64,000 bases of DNA from Lepidonotus clava (lineage: Eukaryota > Annelida > Polychaeta > Phyllodocida > Polynoidae), in the NCBI GenBank assembly GCA_936440205.1, contig OW387143.1:35042949-35106948 (forward strand). The letters run 5' to 3'. Both the position numbers and the translations under genes were made by a program. This document shows, piece by piece, positions 1-13,900 of the stretch. The notes under the pieces are model-generated. The model saw nothing but the letters and a program-made list of their open reading frames with translations, was not told the DNA's origin and made no database searches. The first letter of the stretch is position 1; each line of letters opens with the position of its first letter.

Positions 1-102
1 TTTATTGACTAAAGGGTTTTACGGTAGTAGAGGTGAAAGTTTTACAGAAAATGATAAAATAAATTAGTATGGTTGTCTGGTCTGTGTGGTCCATGAGGCA
101 AT

Positions 103-817
103 TTAAGGATTGACACGGGTGGTCAGGCAGTAATTTGCGGTACTCAGGACTATTGCATTTTTCTTAAAGTATTTCTCCATCTACACAGGTGCAATAGATA
201 TAGTTAAGATGACTAGTATCTGGTCTATGTAAGGATATAAGTTACATGTAAGAGTGTTAAGGTGCTTTTGATTTATGGTCAATTGAAGAGAAAAGTTTAT
301 TTTTTCACTTTTATTTTTTGAACAAAGATTTCTCAGTAACCATTAGAGATAGACCTTTGAAATTTTGAATGCTTGTTTACAACATTCCAATGGAGGGAAG
401 GGTGTCTCAAAATTTTGTTATCTCTCTTCAAGCTTTTTAAACAAAATAAAATGTAAAAATTAGAAATAATTCATCTTTCAGTTACCCGTTTTTGGGCATA
501 AAATAAAAACTAAGCCCTAAATAAAAAATCTGAGACACCCTTCCCTGCATTGGAAAGTTATTGACATGTCTGAAAAAGATTGGACATGTAGCTCCTTTAG
601 TTATTGAGAAATCCTTGTTCAAAAAATATAAGTGTGAAAATACATTTTCAGTTTACAGTTTTTCGAATTCTAGTCTGATTTTCTAATACCTTATGCCACG
701 GAATAGTAAAAAATCAGACCTTTTAAATGATGTATATGATAACTTTGTAGCTGACTTACATGCAGAGTTACATACCAAAACGTGAATCATGGTCCAACCA
801 CCGGTGTCAATCCTTAA
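103..817. repeat. Foldback (MITE-like) element with terminal inverted repeats
   Basis: The left end (from 103, TTAAGGATTGACACGGGTGG) is the inverted match of the right end (near 798-817, complement TTAAGGATTGACACCGGTGG). Inside, a second pair of long arms (about 285-413 and 520-655) face each other. Both arms carry GGAAGGGTGTCTCA and TTTTTTGAACAA. No reading frame is present. It is a non-autonomous DNA transposon by structure; I cannot name the superfamily or see a clear target duplication. It lies in the SPG11 intron upstream of the first visible exon. Confidence 0.6.
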
Positions 818-1050
818 AAAAAAAAAAGAATCTCCGGCCACTGATATTTCGTGTTTGAAATACTCTGAAAAAAACGCACGAACCTATCATATTCAATACT
901 TTTGCCGTGTATGCTTTGCACTGGCCCGAGGAACTTTAGAAAGACAGAACAGAAATATTTAGGAAATTGTCCACCGATCTATGACGTTCAGTTTAACTTA
1001 TGGAGGGAAAGAAAACATTACGGCTCATTTTGACTGATTTATTCCCTCAG

Positions 1051-1966
1051 TGACTGGACCTCTAGGGCTGACCTCTCCACCCTGATGGTCCCTAACCGGA
1101 GTGACTCACTCATAGAGGAGACGGGGGAGATCGCCCCGTGTGACGTGGTCAACTCGGAGACGGCGAGCTACTCACACCTACTCCTGGAGTGGACCAGGGG
1201 CTGGGACGACGACCAGCAGCAGGCCATCCAGCTCGACCAGCTCATCAACCGACGAGGTAAAAGACTTTTAATTCAGAATGCTCAGATTGACTCTTTTCCT
1301 GTTGTCAACCTGTGGCAGAAAGACTGTGTCAAAGACTGGCTGTTAAATGGCTGTTAACGAATACTGTTTACAACATTTTATGAACCTTGTTACATCACGT
1401 ACTCCTAACTTAAATTTTTTTTTATAGGCCAACAATTATCAATGTATGAGTTCAATACTATTCCCTTACGATTTCGAAGGGAAAACGAGTTTCATTCATT
1501 TATAGGAAAGTGTTCATATCGGAATTAATAAAACTACCACAATCGGAAATACCATTGGGAAAAATGTAAGCTTTGTCTGCAAATATACAAATAACTATCT
1601 ATTCTCAACTATATAGCTGCTGTTGGAAGATCATGTATCGTATGTGAAACAGTGAAATAAAAAAAAAAAACAAGGAAAAAAGGGAAAAAACTTAATTAAT
1701 TTTCTGTATGGCTCAGACGCGCGGCTTACAGAAGGTATCTCCAGCGGTGTGGTGTGGCGCTACCTGCTGGCCCGGAGAGACATGACGCGTATCAGGAGGT
1801 GGTTAGACGAGGCCTACCCGTGCCCGGAGACCGGCCGGTCCTCCTCCTCCTCCTCCGGGCCCGCCCAGGAGTGGCCCTACACCCTGCGCCTCGACCCCCA
1901 GCTCCTGGCCGGGGTCAGTGAGTGCGACCCGTACCTGCGACATCAGATCCTGGATTACTTGGCCCA
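1051..1966 (+). CDS. SPG11: SPG11 exons at 1051-1256 and 1732-1966
   Basis: The first visible exon follows acceptor ttccctcag and ends before gtaaaa. It reads DWTSRADLSTLMVPN at its start and QQQAIQLDQLINRR at its end. The next exon (1732-1966) follows ggcttacag, reads EGISSGVVWRYLLARRD and ends in a split CAG codon (CA|gtgagt) with the text DPYLRHQILDYLA. Its splice partner is the exon at 19777, 17.8 kb away. The incoming phase at 1051 (one base of a split codon) shows that more exons lie upstream. The intron 1257-1731 holds nothing I recognise. Confidence 0.85.
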
Positions 1967-4900
1967 GTGAGTTAGCAGAAGTGTTACTATAATTCTTTTT
2001 CAACGTAGGAAATAAAGTATTTTAGGTCAGTTACGGTGTCGAATACTTGATGGTTCTACGTCAGACATTTTACGTCAAAAAAGGGCATTTTATATATGGG
2101 TATGATACGCATTATGTGCCTTGATACTTTTTTTGGGCCCAAATCTTGCCTCCGAATGACACCACAGCCACGTTTGAAAAATGTCTAAGTGAGAATCAAT
2201 ATACGAAAGCAGACAAATTACCTATGAACCGTTCAGATACAAAGATGGTCTTAAGCCATTCTATTTGATAATTGTTTAATGTGATTTTACATCTCTAAAC
2301 CGATACTAAATTAGTTGTTTGAAATTTCGTTATTAAAATGGTACTCTTTTTCTTTGCGTTGTATTAAGTTTCACCAATGGTATAAAGTTTGATAGGTGAA
2401 GTATAGGATGGCTTTTTCTTTGAACAAGTGAAAGAGCCAGTTCACCCTATTATCACACATTTAATCCCCTGGTTCCTGTCCTATGCTTGGAGAGGGGATG
2501 CATGGGTTTTCTTGTGAGAGAAGCTTTTAGTTACATTAGTTACGTGTAGATGTGTCCTATGGCCTTTGACAAATTTTACATTAGAATGGATTTTGTGTTA
2601 TAATAATTCTTTAAAAAAATACCTTAAATGTTTTTTACATAATTCTCTTATAAGTTTATATGTATTTTGCTTGTATTCATGTTATTTGGTTAAAATTTAC
2701 AAGTTTCAGGATAGTTAAAACAATAATAAACAACTTTGAGTTGTGGGCAACTCTAGTGGGAGATTGGAAACAAGGTGCAGGACAATTGCCTGGCATGTCA
2801 TTAGGTGGGCGACCAAGTGGAACAGAAGTCAAATCCCCTACCTTCTGTGGTTATGGTTTGCCAAATGAGAAAAACAAATTCACAATTTCAAATCTGAATG
2901 ACATTTGTTCTCAATTCCAACATTAACACAAGGTCATCAGACATGTTTGTCAGCATGGCGGCCATATTTTTATGATGTGCCAAGTGTCCAAAAATGACTT
3001 CAAATTTTCTATTTTATAGGAATTTCCTTTCACTTGCAACTTTTAGACAAGGTCATCTCACATATTTATCAGTATAGTAACCATGTTTTTATGACATGCC
3101 AAGTGTCAAAAACAACTTCAACATTTCTAATTTTGTGTAAATTTCTTTCAACTTCTAAGTTTAAGATAATGTCAATAGGCATGTTTGTCAGCAAGGCGGC
3201 CATGTTTTTGTGACATGCCAAGTATCCAAAAACGACCTCAAAATTTTTAATTTTCAAGAAATTTCTTTTCACTTTCAAGTTTTACACAAGGTCATTAGAC
3301 ATATTTGTTAGCATGGTGGCCATGTTTTATGATGCACCAAATTCCCAAAAATGACTTGAAAATTTTTATTTTTCAAGAAATTTCTTTTCACTTCCAAGGT
3401 TTAGACAGGGTCATCAGACATATTTGTCAGCATGGCGGCCATGTTTTTATGATGCGCCAAATACACAAAAACAACTTAAACATTTATATTTTCATAAGTT
3501 TTCTTTTCACTTCCAAGTTTTAGACAAGGTCATTAGACATATTTGTCAGCATGGTGGCCATGTTTTTATGATGCATCAAATTCCCCAAAATGACTTGAAA
3601 ACTTTTATTTTTCAAGAAATTTCTTTTCGCTCTCAAGTTTTACACAAGGTCATCAGACATGGTTATCAGCATGGCGGCCATGTTTTTACTATGCTCCCAT
3701 TGCCCAGAAATTACGCTAAAATTTTTATTTTTCAAGAGTTTTTTTTTCACTTCCAAGTTATAGACAGAGTTATCAGACATATTTGTCAGCATGGCGACCA
3801 TGTTTTTATGATGCGCCAAGTGCCCAAAAATGACTTCAACATTTTTATTTTTCAGAAATTTCTTTTCACTTCCAAGTTTTGCACAAAGTCATCGGACATG
3901 TTTGTCAGCATGGCAGCCATGTTTTTATGATGCGCCAAGTGCACAAAAACAACTTCAACATTCAAAATTTTCATAAGTTTTCTTTTCACTTCCAAGTTTT
4001 AGACAAGGTCATCAGACATATTTGTCAGCATGGTGGCCATGTTTTTATGATGCACCGAATGCCCAAAAATGACTTCAAAATTTTAATTTTTCAAGAAATT
4101 TCTTTTCACTTCCAAGTTTTACACAAGGTCATCAGACATATTTGTCAGCATGGCATCCATGTTTTTATGATACGCCAAATGCCCAAAAATGACTTCAATT
4201 TTTTTTATTTTCATGAAATTTCTTTTTACTTCCAAGTTTAAGACAAGGTCATCAAACATGTTTATTAGTATAGCAGCAATGTTTTTATCATAAAAAAACA
4301 TTATAAAGTGCATAAAAATGACTTCAAAACTTTTGATTTTCATGAAATTTCTTTTCCCTTCCAAGTTTTAGACAAGGTCATTAGACATATTTGTCAGCAT
4401 AGTGAATATGTTTTTATGATGTGGCAAGTATACAAGAACAAGTATACAAGAACAAGTTCAAATTTTTAAAATCTCAAGAAATTTGTTCTCACTTTTATAC
4501 AGTATCTACATTGGGTGTCCTTTTTTCCTCACGCATTCCTCTCTGCCAATGACAACCTCTTCTTTAAACAAATATATGATTAACTTACAATTATTATGAG
4601 GCGGCTATGGCTTTAAGTTCAAATCAAGGCCTAGGTCACCTTAAGATCTTAGCCGCCGAATTCCCCTTTCGTCATATACGAGGATCGGTGACGCGTTTAT
4701 GTGTAACACACTGTTGTTTGCTCTGACTATCTCACGTAGGTCATGAATGCTTTATCAGTACGGTCTAGCTAGAGTCCCAATAAGGTCCCTGAAGTCATCT
4801 TATACATAAAATTTAGGTATATCAAACTTGAGAGCATTCTTCATATTGTATTCTCAAGTTTGAGTTTGGCGCCATTATGATTCAAACATGGCGGCGACGA

Positions 4901-7900
4901 AGTCATAAAAATCTATCTTATAAGACTTTCAGGGTGTCGGTAGATTTCAATTAGTAGGTAACGTGCATTTGAAACCTATGTCCATAGTGTATTGTTATGT
5001 TTAAACTTGGTGCCATAATCATATGAAGATGTCTTACAATTTTGAATTTGGCGCCATTACGATTCAAACATGGCGGCGACGAAGTCATCCAAATCTATAT
5101 CATAAGACTTTCAGGGTTTCGGTAGATTTTAATTAGTAGGTAACATGCATGTAAAACTTATGTCCATAGTGTAGTGTTATGTTTAAACTTGGTGCCATAA
5201 TCATATGCTGACGGCTGACACGAACACTGAAAAATTCAAAATGGCGGACATTCGGAGTTTCGACCGACCGCACAGTTAGCCCATTGCTAGGGATGTAACG
5301 AAACCATTATATGCACGGTCATCAAGAACTCAACATGTTTTAAGAATGGCACACATTACATCTATTGTTACTTAATTCCAGTCTACAAATTTTGTGTGTC
5401 AATCATCTCCGGTCGGTCATAGAACCATTTAGGCCTATTCATGAGAAACTCTACCCGGTTTAGGCTTACGCTGTACGCCCGGTAACGGCAGTCTAAAAAT
5501 AACTCTTCGTCACTCGGTACCCTCGACCCCCCTCCCTCCCTCTTCGCACACATTCATTTTGGCGCTCAATTTGAAGCGCTGTCACTCGCACCGTGTTCGA
5601 TGTACGGTCCACACCTCATCATTCGGTCGGAAGTTTTATGTCCCAACTCAATCTCACACACTGAAACTTTACTGCTTTACGAACACTGTTACCATAATAC
5701 ATTGAAAACCGTCAGCATAGTCGATATCTCTGTTCAGGTTTAACTTCAAAGTTGAGCTCAAAACAGTCAGAGAAATGGCATCCATTGACACGTTCAAAAT
5801 GAATCGGTCTACTAGTATCACTTTAGGCTCGCGTTCACAGAGTCACACCATTTATGGTTCCTCAGCCGGGAAGCAGTGTACTGCCATGTCACTTGCCTTT
5901 GCAATTAGGTCACATGATAGAGATCCTGTCCTGATGCATTCTTCTGACGTAGACAGAATTTTAGACATGGGTAACCGCATTTACGAGGAAGCTAGTTCTT
6001 TCTATGAGCAAGAGCTTCTTTCAGCTGAAGAAATTCCAAATTCCGTGACTTTTGCAGGAAAGCGATTTAGACTGTCCTTAGGCCAAGTGCGTTATGGTTT
6101 CATACAGGAACACCGCAAATTAACCTTTCATCTCACGAACGTCTTTTGTACCTACGTGCAATGTTTTGTGATATGTAAAGGCATGACAGTCATGGTCAAG
6201 TTTGTCAATGGCATTTATTATCTTTTTGATTCACATAAGAAAGACAAAAATGCTAGAAAAAGCGCAGATGGAAAGAGTTCTATTATGCGGTTCTTAGACT
6301 ACAACGAGCTTTTGAATTACATATTTCTGTATTTCAAATCAAACAACAACGAACAGTATGAAGTGTACCCTCTCAGAGTAGAAACTGAATTGAGTCACGC
6401 AAAAGACGGCTTTCAAGTGCGTTCTCACTTTCGGCGGAAATCAGCTACTGTTGTGAACCAGTATGAGGCTGATTTATTCCAACTTGATTCTAGCGGATCT
6501 AGTCAAAGGTTAGGAAATTCCAAAAAAAGAAAATCTGTCAGTCATTCCCACCCAAAAACTACAAATGTTAAAAAACAGAAAAAATCAGTTCCACTGAAGG
6601 ATATCACCAACTTTCAAGGTCAATCAAATTCACAGACTGTGAACATTTCCACGCAAGAGAGTGAATCAGAAACAACATGTCCTGAAAATGTTAGTGAATC
6701 GTGTACATCTGCTCCTAGTACTCCCAACAAGTCACACAGAACAGTACCCAAAATTAAACTTAGAAAAAAAGGAAATTCTTGGGTTTTGCTGAAAACTGTT
6801 AATCGTTTCAAGATATCAAAATGCGATAAATATCAGATCGAAGGCTTGCATAATCAGGTGAAAGCACCACACGGAATGGTCCTAACTCTAGTGAAATTAG
6901 AGAATCAGTGGGTCATACAATCGAAGCAGCGGCCAGATGGAACCTTTTCTCCAGTAGCTCCCCAACAGCAGAAAAAGAAAACATCTGAAAATTTCAAAGG
7001 AAAAAGAAAACTCTTAAACCAGGACAGTGGTTCTGATGTTAATAGTACAAAAGCATCGAAGAAAACTAGAAAGGCCTGTCGAGTTTCAGATGTTTCATGT
7101 CAGAGTTCTGTAGTAGATAGTGATGACTTACAGACGCTTACTGACGCCTCTCAGGATTCAAATGCAAAGGGTGGATTCGATTCCAGAAGTGAAACTTCAA
7201 TGTCAGTTAAAGAGAAGGAACTGTCTATGACTCCTGCAGCTGTTAGGCAGCGTGAGTATAGGCGTAGAAAGAACTTAGCGAAAGAGAAAGCTGAAGAGTT
7301 TGTTGATCTAAGGCGGCATAAAGTGTTATCTGAAACGCCAGTAGCAAAACGAGTCAGAGCTTACAGGAATAGACAAAAGAGTCCTGACAGTGTCAAGACT
7401 AATTTATTTGTTACTCCTCAGCCAGCTACTTCTAAAATGCGGACTAGAAAGTATAGAGAAAGAAAGCGTAAGAGTCAATCACCGAAACTCCATTCATTCC
7501 CTACCAACCTTTTTGAAAATAACAATCACTTTGGTAATCCTTGCCAATCAAGTTCTGATATTGAACAACACGATAGAGAGAGTTACAATGGTTTATCTCA
7601 GAATGAAAATGATTTACATTCTTCATCACCTGGAATGTCAGACGAAGGAGTTACAAACATACCTACTCAGGATAGTGATTTGGAAGTAAATGTTTCTGAT
7701 GTTGATTGCGACCTTTCTCAGAATACACAACATGCTTCAAATACATTAGATATTGATGTTGATAACCAGACTGAAGCGATGTCAGAAATAGAAGATTCTA
7801 CCTCAAGTCCTCCATTAAGACAGTTCAATTTTGTTGATGATGTAATTGACTTTGAAGATACTTTTGATCATGCACCTGTTTCACAGCGAAAGATTGATGT

Positions 7901-10900
7901 TCTTGACGATTCTGTAAATAACTCCTGTCATTTTTGCACAAAGTTATGTTTCTCAGAACAGGGTTCTTTTATTCGTGGTAACAAACTTGAATCCTTTTAT
8001 CCCTATGACAGACAAATAAGATTTTGTGATGAAATATTTGTCTGTAGCACATGTAAGTCGCAGGTAAAACGACATCAGTCTCCAACCTTTAATACAACTG
8101 GTGGTATTCATTGGCCCAAGTATGTACCAGAATTGGACATATTACCTCATGAAGAAAGACTAATATGTTTACGTTTACCCTTTATGCATATAAAGGTTTT
8201 GCCTAGTGGATCACAGAGATCCTTGCACGGTAATGTAATTAATGTTCCCACTGACATGGGTGAGACCATTCATATGTTGCCTCGGCATATAAATGATACT
8301 GGAACAGTAACAGTACGTCTAAAGCGACGCATGTGCTACCGTGGAGTATACTTGGAGGCCAATGTTAGGCCACTGAAAGTCCTTAAGGCTCTACAGTATT
8401 TGAAAAACCATAGTACTTATTACATAAGTAGTCCCTTAGTAGTTTCACCCACATGGTTGCAAGATACCATCAGGGAACTAGAAAACAGTGACGATCTCGT
8501 GACAGATAATCCTTTGTCAAATGACAATAATGTGGTTCAAAATGATAGTAATGATGATCAGGTTAATGAAAATATAGATCCTGGCACAGGACTTTCTTGT
8601 ATAGATGAGAATCATCAAAATGAGTCGGATGAAGATCAATCTGAAGTTGAAGATAATTTCTCTGAGGCAGATCAAACAGAAGTTGTTGAGACACATGACA
8701 CTATGATGGATATAATTCCCCCAGTGAGAGCATTAAATGTTGCCCCGGCAGAAGGTCAAACACCAATGCATCTATTGTATGATAAATTGGGTGAAGAGAT
8801 GTCTTTTCCTACAATATATGCTGGTATGAAAATAGATGAAATTTTCCCATCTAATATTTCTTTCCTGAAAAGAACTCGTTGGGAACTGACAACTGCAGAT
8901 AGGAGAGTAGCTCAGAAAGTCGAATTGATATTTTACAAGTACAAAATGTATCAGTTAGACTTTATTAAAGACAAGGCCACATTTGCACTTCGGTGTATAA
9001 AGCAAGACAGTCAGTACCGAGCCAGACAGGTTAGAGAGGAAAGTGATAGAGAAAAAATAGCAAATGTTGATGATGGTTTTTATTTTTATCGCCAGTTAAG
9101 AAACAGTCCTCAGTACCTCCAGCAAAAAAAAAGGGAACTATTTGCCACAATTAGGCAGTTGGGTATTCCCACCTTTTTCTTGTCTTTATCAGCAGCTGAC
9201 ACTAGATGGAAAAAGTTGTTACAGTCTCTAGGTAAAATTGTTGATGGGCGTAACTATTCAGATAATGAAATCGAAGAAATGTCCTATCAGGATAAAACTA
9301 GATTAATCAATTCTGATCCAGTCACATGTGCACGCTATTTTGATCGGAGGTTTCATTTCTTTTTGACTCAAATTCTGTATAAACCTCCTCATCCACTTGG
9401 AAAAGTCACTCACCATTTCTATAGGATTGAGTTTCAGCACCGTGGAAGTCCTCATGTCCATATGATAATATGGTGTCAAGGTGCGCCTAGATACAACAAG
9501 GACTCTGATCACACAGAGGTCGTTCGATACATAGATAAATATATATCCTGTTCATTGACACCCGATATACCAGAAAATGAACCTTACATCAAGAATCAGG
9601 TGCACAAACATTCTAAGACATGTAGAAAAGGAGGGAGACCAACTTGTCGTTTCCATTACCCTTTACCACCGTTTGAACATACTGTAATCCTGAAGCCAAA
9701 TCCTAGTCGAACTGAAGATCAGAAACAAACGTATAAAGAAATTCAAACTTATTTGGATAGTGAAGATATTGATGAAAATACCATTCTTGAGGATATCCTG
9801 GATAAGTTTGATATCACATTCGACGAATATGTTGATATAGTTCGTTCAAGTTTAAGGCGTGACCAAGTGTTTTTGAAAAGAAAACCATGTGAGTGTAGGG
9901 TGAACATGTACATGCGAAATTTACTGTATGTCTGGAAAGCTAATGTAGACTGTCAGTTTTGTTTGGATCCATATAGTGTTGTAACCTATATAGTTAATTA
10001 TATCAATAAGGAGAATCGAGGTCTTAGTCTAAATCTTGCTGCTGTAACGAGGGAGTGTGAGAAAGAAAAGAAGTCTATTCGTGAAACCATAAAAAGACTA
10101 GGAAATGTGTTCGTCAATACAACAGAAATATCAGTTCAAGAGTGCATTTACGTGTTAATGGGAATGCATCTCACACACCAAAGTGTCGATGTACTTTCAA
10201 TTAATACATCTGTTTCTGAAAGGAGAGTCAAGGTTCTGAAGAACCCAAATGATATTAGGAAACTTGCAGATGATAGCCTGGACATATTTGTTGATAGCAA
10301 ATTTGATATCTATGCTAATCGTCCAGATTACTTTGAAAGTTGGTGTTTTGCAGAATATATTAGTAAAGTTCGTATAACCCTGAGAACAAAGAAAAGTATA
10401 GAAACTGAAAGAGTTGGGGTTCACGAGACAAGAATCCATACTTTATATTACTTGGATGCTCATAAGCGATATTCCATAGGGAAAAAACGTATCATAAGTT
10501 ACGTGGCTAAGTCAAAGTCAGGTGAAGAAGAAGAGTATTACCGTATAAAATTGTTGATGTTTCATCCCTGGAGGGAAGAGCCTATGACCTCCGAAGAAGT
10601 CACATCATACAAAAGTATGTATAACAATTTGTCTGCCTGTGAAATTGATAACTTGCGAGATGTCAGTAAGAGCTACAATAAACAAAGTTTACAAACATTG
10701 GAAGGTCTCTATGATAATCTCACAAATGATGTGACTAATCTTGTTTTGGCACCAGGTTGTGACCACACTGAAGCTGATGATTTAGCAGAAGGTGCCCGAA
10801 ACTTATCCGGTGGCAAGTTTTTTAGTCCTGTAACGTCAGACCTACTAAAGGAATCTCGCACAGGTCGTTTTGAGCATGCGGTTAATGCCACAGTAGACGA

Positions 10901-13900
10901 TGACAATATCAATAAATTGTGGCCTGCAGAACAGCTTGCTGAAAATATAATTAAACTCAACCCTGGACAGAGGAAAATCTTTGACCATGTAATGTCTGTT
11001 GCTTCTGCGGAAAAAGATAAAATATATATCTTTATAACAGGTGGTGCAGGTACTGGGAAAACATTCGTGCTACAAACTATATATCAGGCTCTCTCAAGAT
11101 ACTACAATTTCAATCCTGATCATCAACCAAATCTTAAATCAGTTCTGAAGGTAGCAATAACCGGGAAGGCTGCATATTTGATAAAAGGAGAGACAATTCA
11201 CTCAGCCCTCGGTGTGAAACCTTCGACGTCATATGAATTTTACCAACGTCTTCCTGCAGACAGGCTTAACACTCTTCACTGCCAATTTATGAGCACAAAA
11301 GTTCTAATGATAGACGAGATATCTATGGTTGGCAACAATTTTTTCAGATTTATAAATCTTAGGCTCCAGGAAATTTTCGGCAATACACTACCTTTCGGTG
11401 GTATTCATGTTATTTGTTATGGTGATTTATTTCAACTCCCACCTGTAACCGAAAAATGGATATTTGAAAATAATGCTACAGGCCTTTCAAGCTTGTCCAT
11501 AAACTCGTGGGTCGAATATTTTCAACTGTATGAGTTGACACAGATAATGCGTCAGAGAGATGAATATGCGTTTGCAGAACTCCTGAACCGTATGAGAGTT
11601 GGTGAATTAACACAGCAGGATTTTAGGACTTTGCAAGAACGTGTTGTTCACAAAGATGTTTTGAAAGACGGCCTTGACTGTTTGCATTTATTTTCTACGA
11701 ATGAGGCTGCCCGTACATATAATGGTGTATGTTTCTCTAAATGTGAAGGAGAAAAAACCACAGTCGAAGCTAGTGATTCAATAGTACAAATAGTTTCACA
11801 AGATAAAATACAGGCAGCCAAAGCTGAATTAGAACTTAATCCAAATAGAGCAGGGACAACAAAATTTTTATGTTTAGGCATCGGCCTAAGCTATGAAGTT
11901 AATACTAATGTTAATGTTGCCGATGGTCTCTTTAATGGTACTGCAGGTGTACTTAGGTACATTCAATATAGACAGGGCTATTCAAATCCAATTTGTTTGT
12001 GGTTCGAGTTTGAGGATGAAATGATCGGTCGTGCTCAAAGGAAAATTTATGGGCATTACACTAGAGACCAAATTGACACTCAGTGGACTCCGATATTTGC
12101 AACAACTCGCGATTTTCAACTACCAACATCTAGAGTTACAATAAAAAGAAAACAGTTCCCAGTTCAGCAGTCCACTGGAAAAACTGTTCATAAAGCACAG
12201 GGATGCACGGTACCAGAGGTTGCGATCTCTCTTTGCGATTACAACTTCAGAAATGCATTCTATGTTGCATGTAGTCGTGTCCCAAGTTTGTCTAAGCTGC
12301 ACATTCTGAATTTTCTTCAGTCTCAAATATTAACTGATAAAAAAGTAGGTGCTGAAATGGAAAGACTTAGGAAGGAAAGAACCATTCCCATCACACACCC
12401 TTTCCAAGATACAAGTGAATGGTGTTCGGTCTACTGTTCAAACATTCAGTCTCTGCCTAGACACTGGAAGTATCTGAAGAATGACTACATTGCCATTGAA
12501 TCAAATATTATCATTTTAAATGAAACTCATTTGAAAATATCTGATCATGATAGAGACTACTCTATTGATGATTTTACACTTTACCGATTTGACAGTGTTA
12601 GGCTAGAAAGCAATCGCAGGTCCTACAACGGTTTGGCAGCCTATCTGAAAAATCACCTAAGAAGTCAGGTATTGAAAGAAACTCGAACACCTAGATATGA
12701 ATTTATAATAATTACAATAAGTGTAAATATAGATATTTCGCACTTGGTTCTAGTGTACGTTAAGCCCCAGTCAACGAGGCAAACTCTAATATCTCTTTTT
12801 GAGGATATAAATGCTACATGTGATGGGAAGAAAACAGTGGTTGTTGGTGACTTTAATTTCGATGTAGCTCAGCCTGAAAACAGATATTTTCTTCAGTCAG
12901 TTGCTAGTTCCTTTGGTTTGGTTCTAAATGACTCTGACTATACTACAAGTAGGCAAACAAAAATTGATGTATGTCTCAGCTCTAAACCTATCCATGTTCG
13001 AACACACTATGTCCCGTGGTCCTATCATCGAAGTTTAACATTTCAATTCTAATCTGTATGTCATTTTACCTTTGAACTTAGCAAAGTTCAAGTTTACATT
13101 CTAAATTATATTGAACGAGTCGATTTAAATCGGGCGATTTTTTTAGTCTGTAATGTGTTTACCCGCTCACACTTAGGCCTAAAGTTTATTTCAGTCTAGG
13201 CTTCTTTAGGCTTCTACAACGTGTAGCGTAAGATTAAACATCATAACTATTTTTGATGAGATTTTGTATGGAATACTGGAACTAAATGATATTATGCTCT
13301 TCCAGTCATTGACAATTTATTTAGAAGTTTCCTATCACTCTTGGAAATGCCCAATGTCAGTCGCAAACTTTCGAGACTGTCCCGGCGTCTTACTTCATCT
13401 TCGCCCGGGACGCCCCGCGTCCCCGGAGACAAGGCGCATAAATTATGCAAATTAGATCCGGTGTCTTTCCACTGCGAGGTGACGCTCACTCTCCAAGCGG
13501 ATTTTGACCATTTTTGGTTAACGCGTTCTCTGTTGGCGAGTGAAAGCGTGGTACGGCACAAGCGTTACCGGCGTCCCTGCGGCACAGTTCGTCAGAGTTT
13601 CTGCTGAAGCAGGACGCAGCTCGTCATACTTTACTAACATTGGAACTTTACACACTTTATGAACGATTTTTACTCCATAAAAACATTGAAAATGTCCGAG
13701 AATGACCAGGATCACAACTCTATCGATGAAAACCCCGAGAACCATGGAACTTCTATGACTAATACAGACGGCGTGGAAGATTTATCTCCGACCAAGATCC
13801 ATCCCGGAGCCGCGCCACCGGAGGACGCTGCAAGAGCTGCGCCCAGTCGCCCACTGAAGCGGAAACAAGTCGGACCTCCAAAGCGTAAGTACCGATCTAT

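Noticed and set aside
3305-4241. Open frames of 72, 168 and 120 residues with repeated HICQHGGHVFMM
   Set aside because: They are translations of the 120-bp satellite. The Cys/His pattern is not a real zinc finger, frames change between units, and no start or splice context is seen.
7390-7689. 99-residue plus-strand frame inside the transposase
   Set aside because: Alternate-frame shadow of the 2,425-residue frame.
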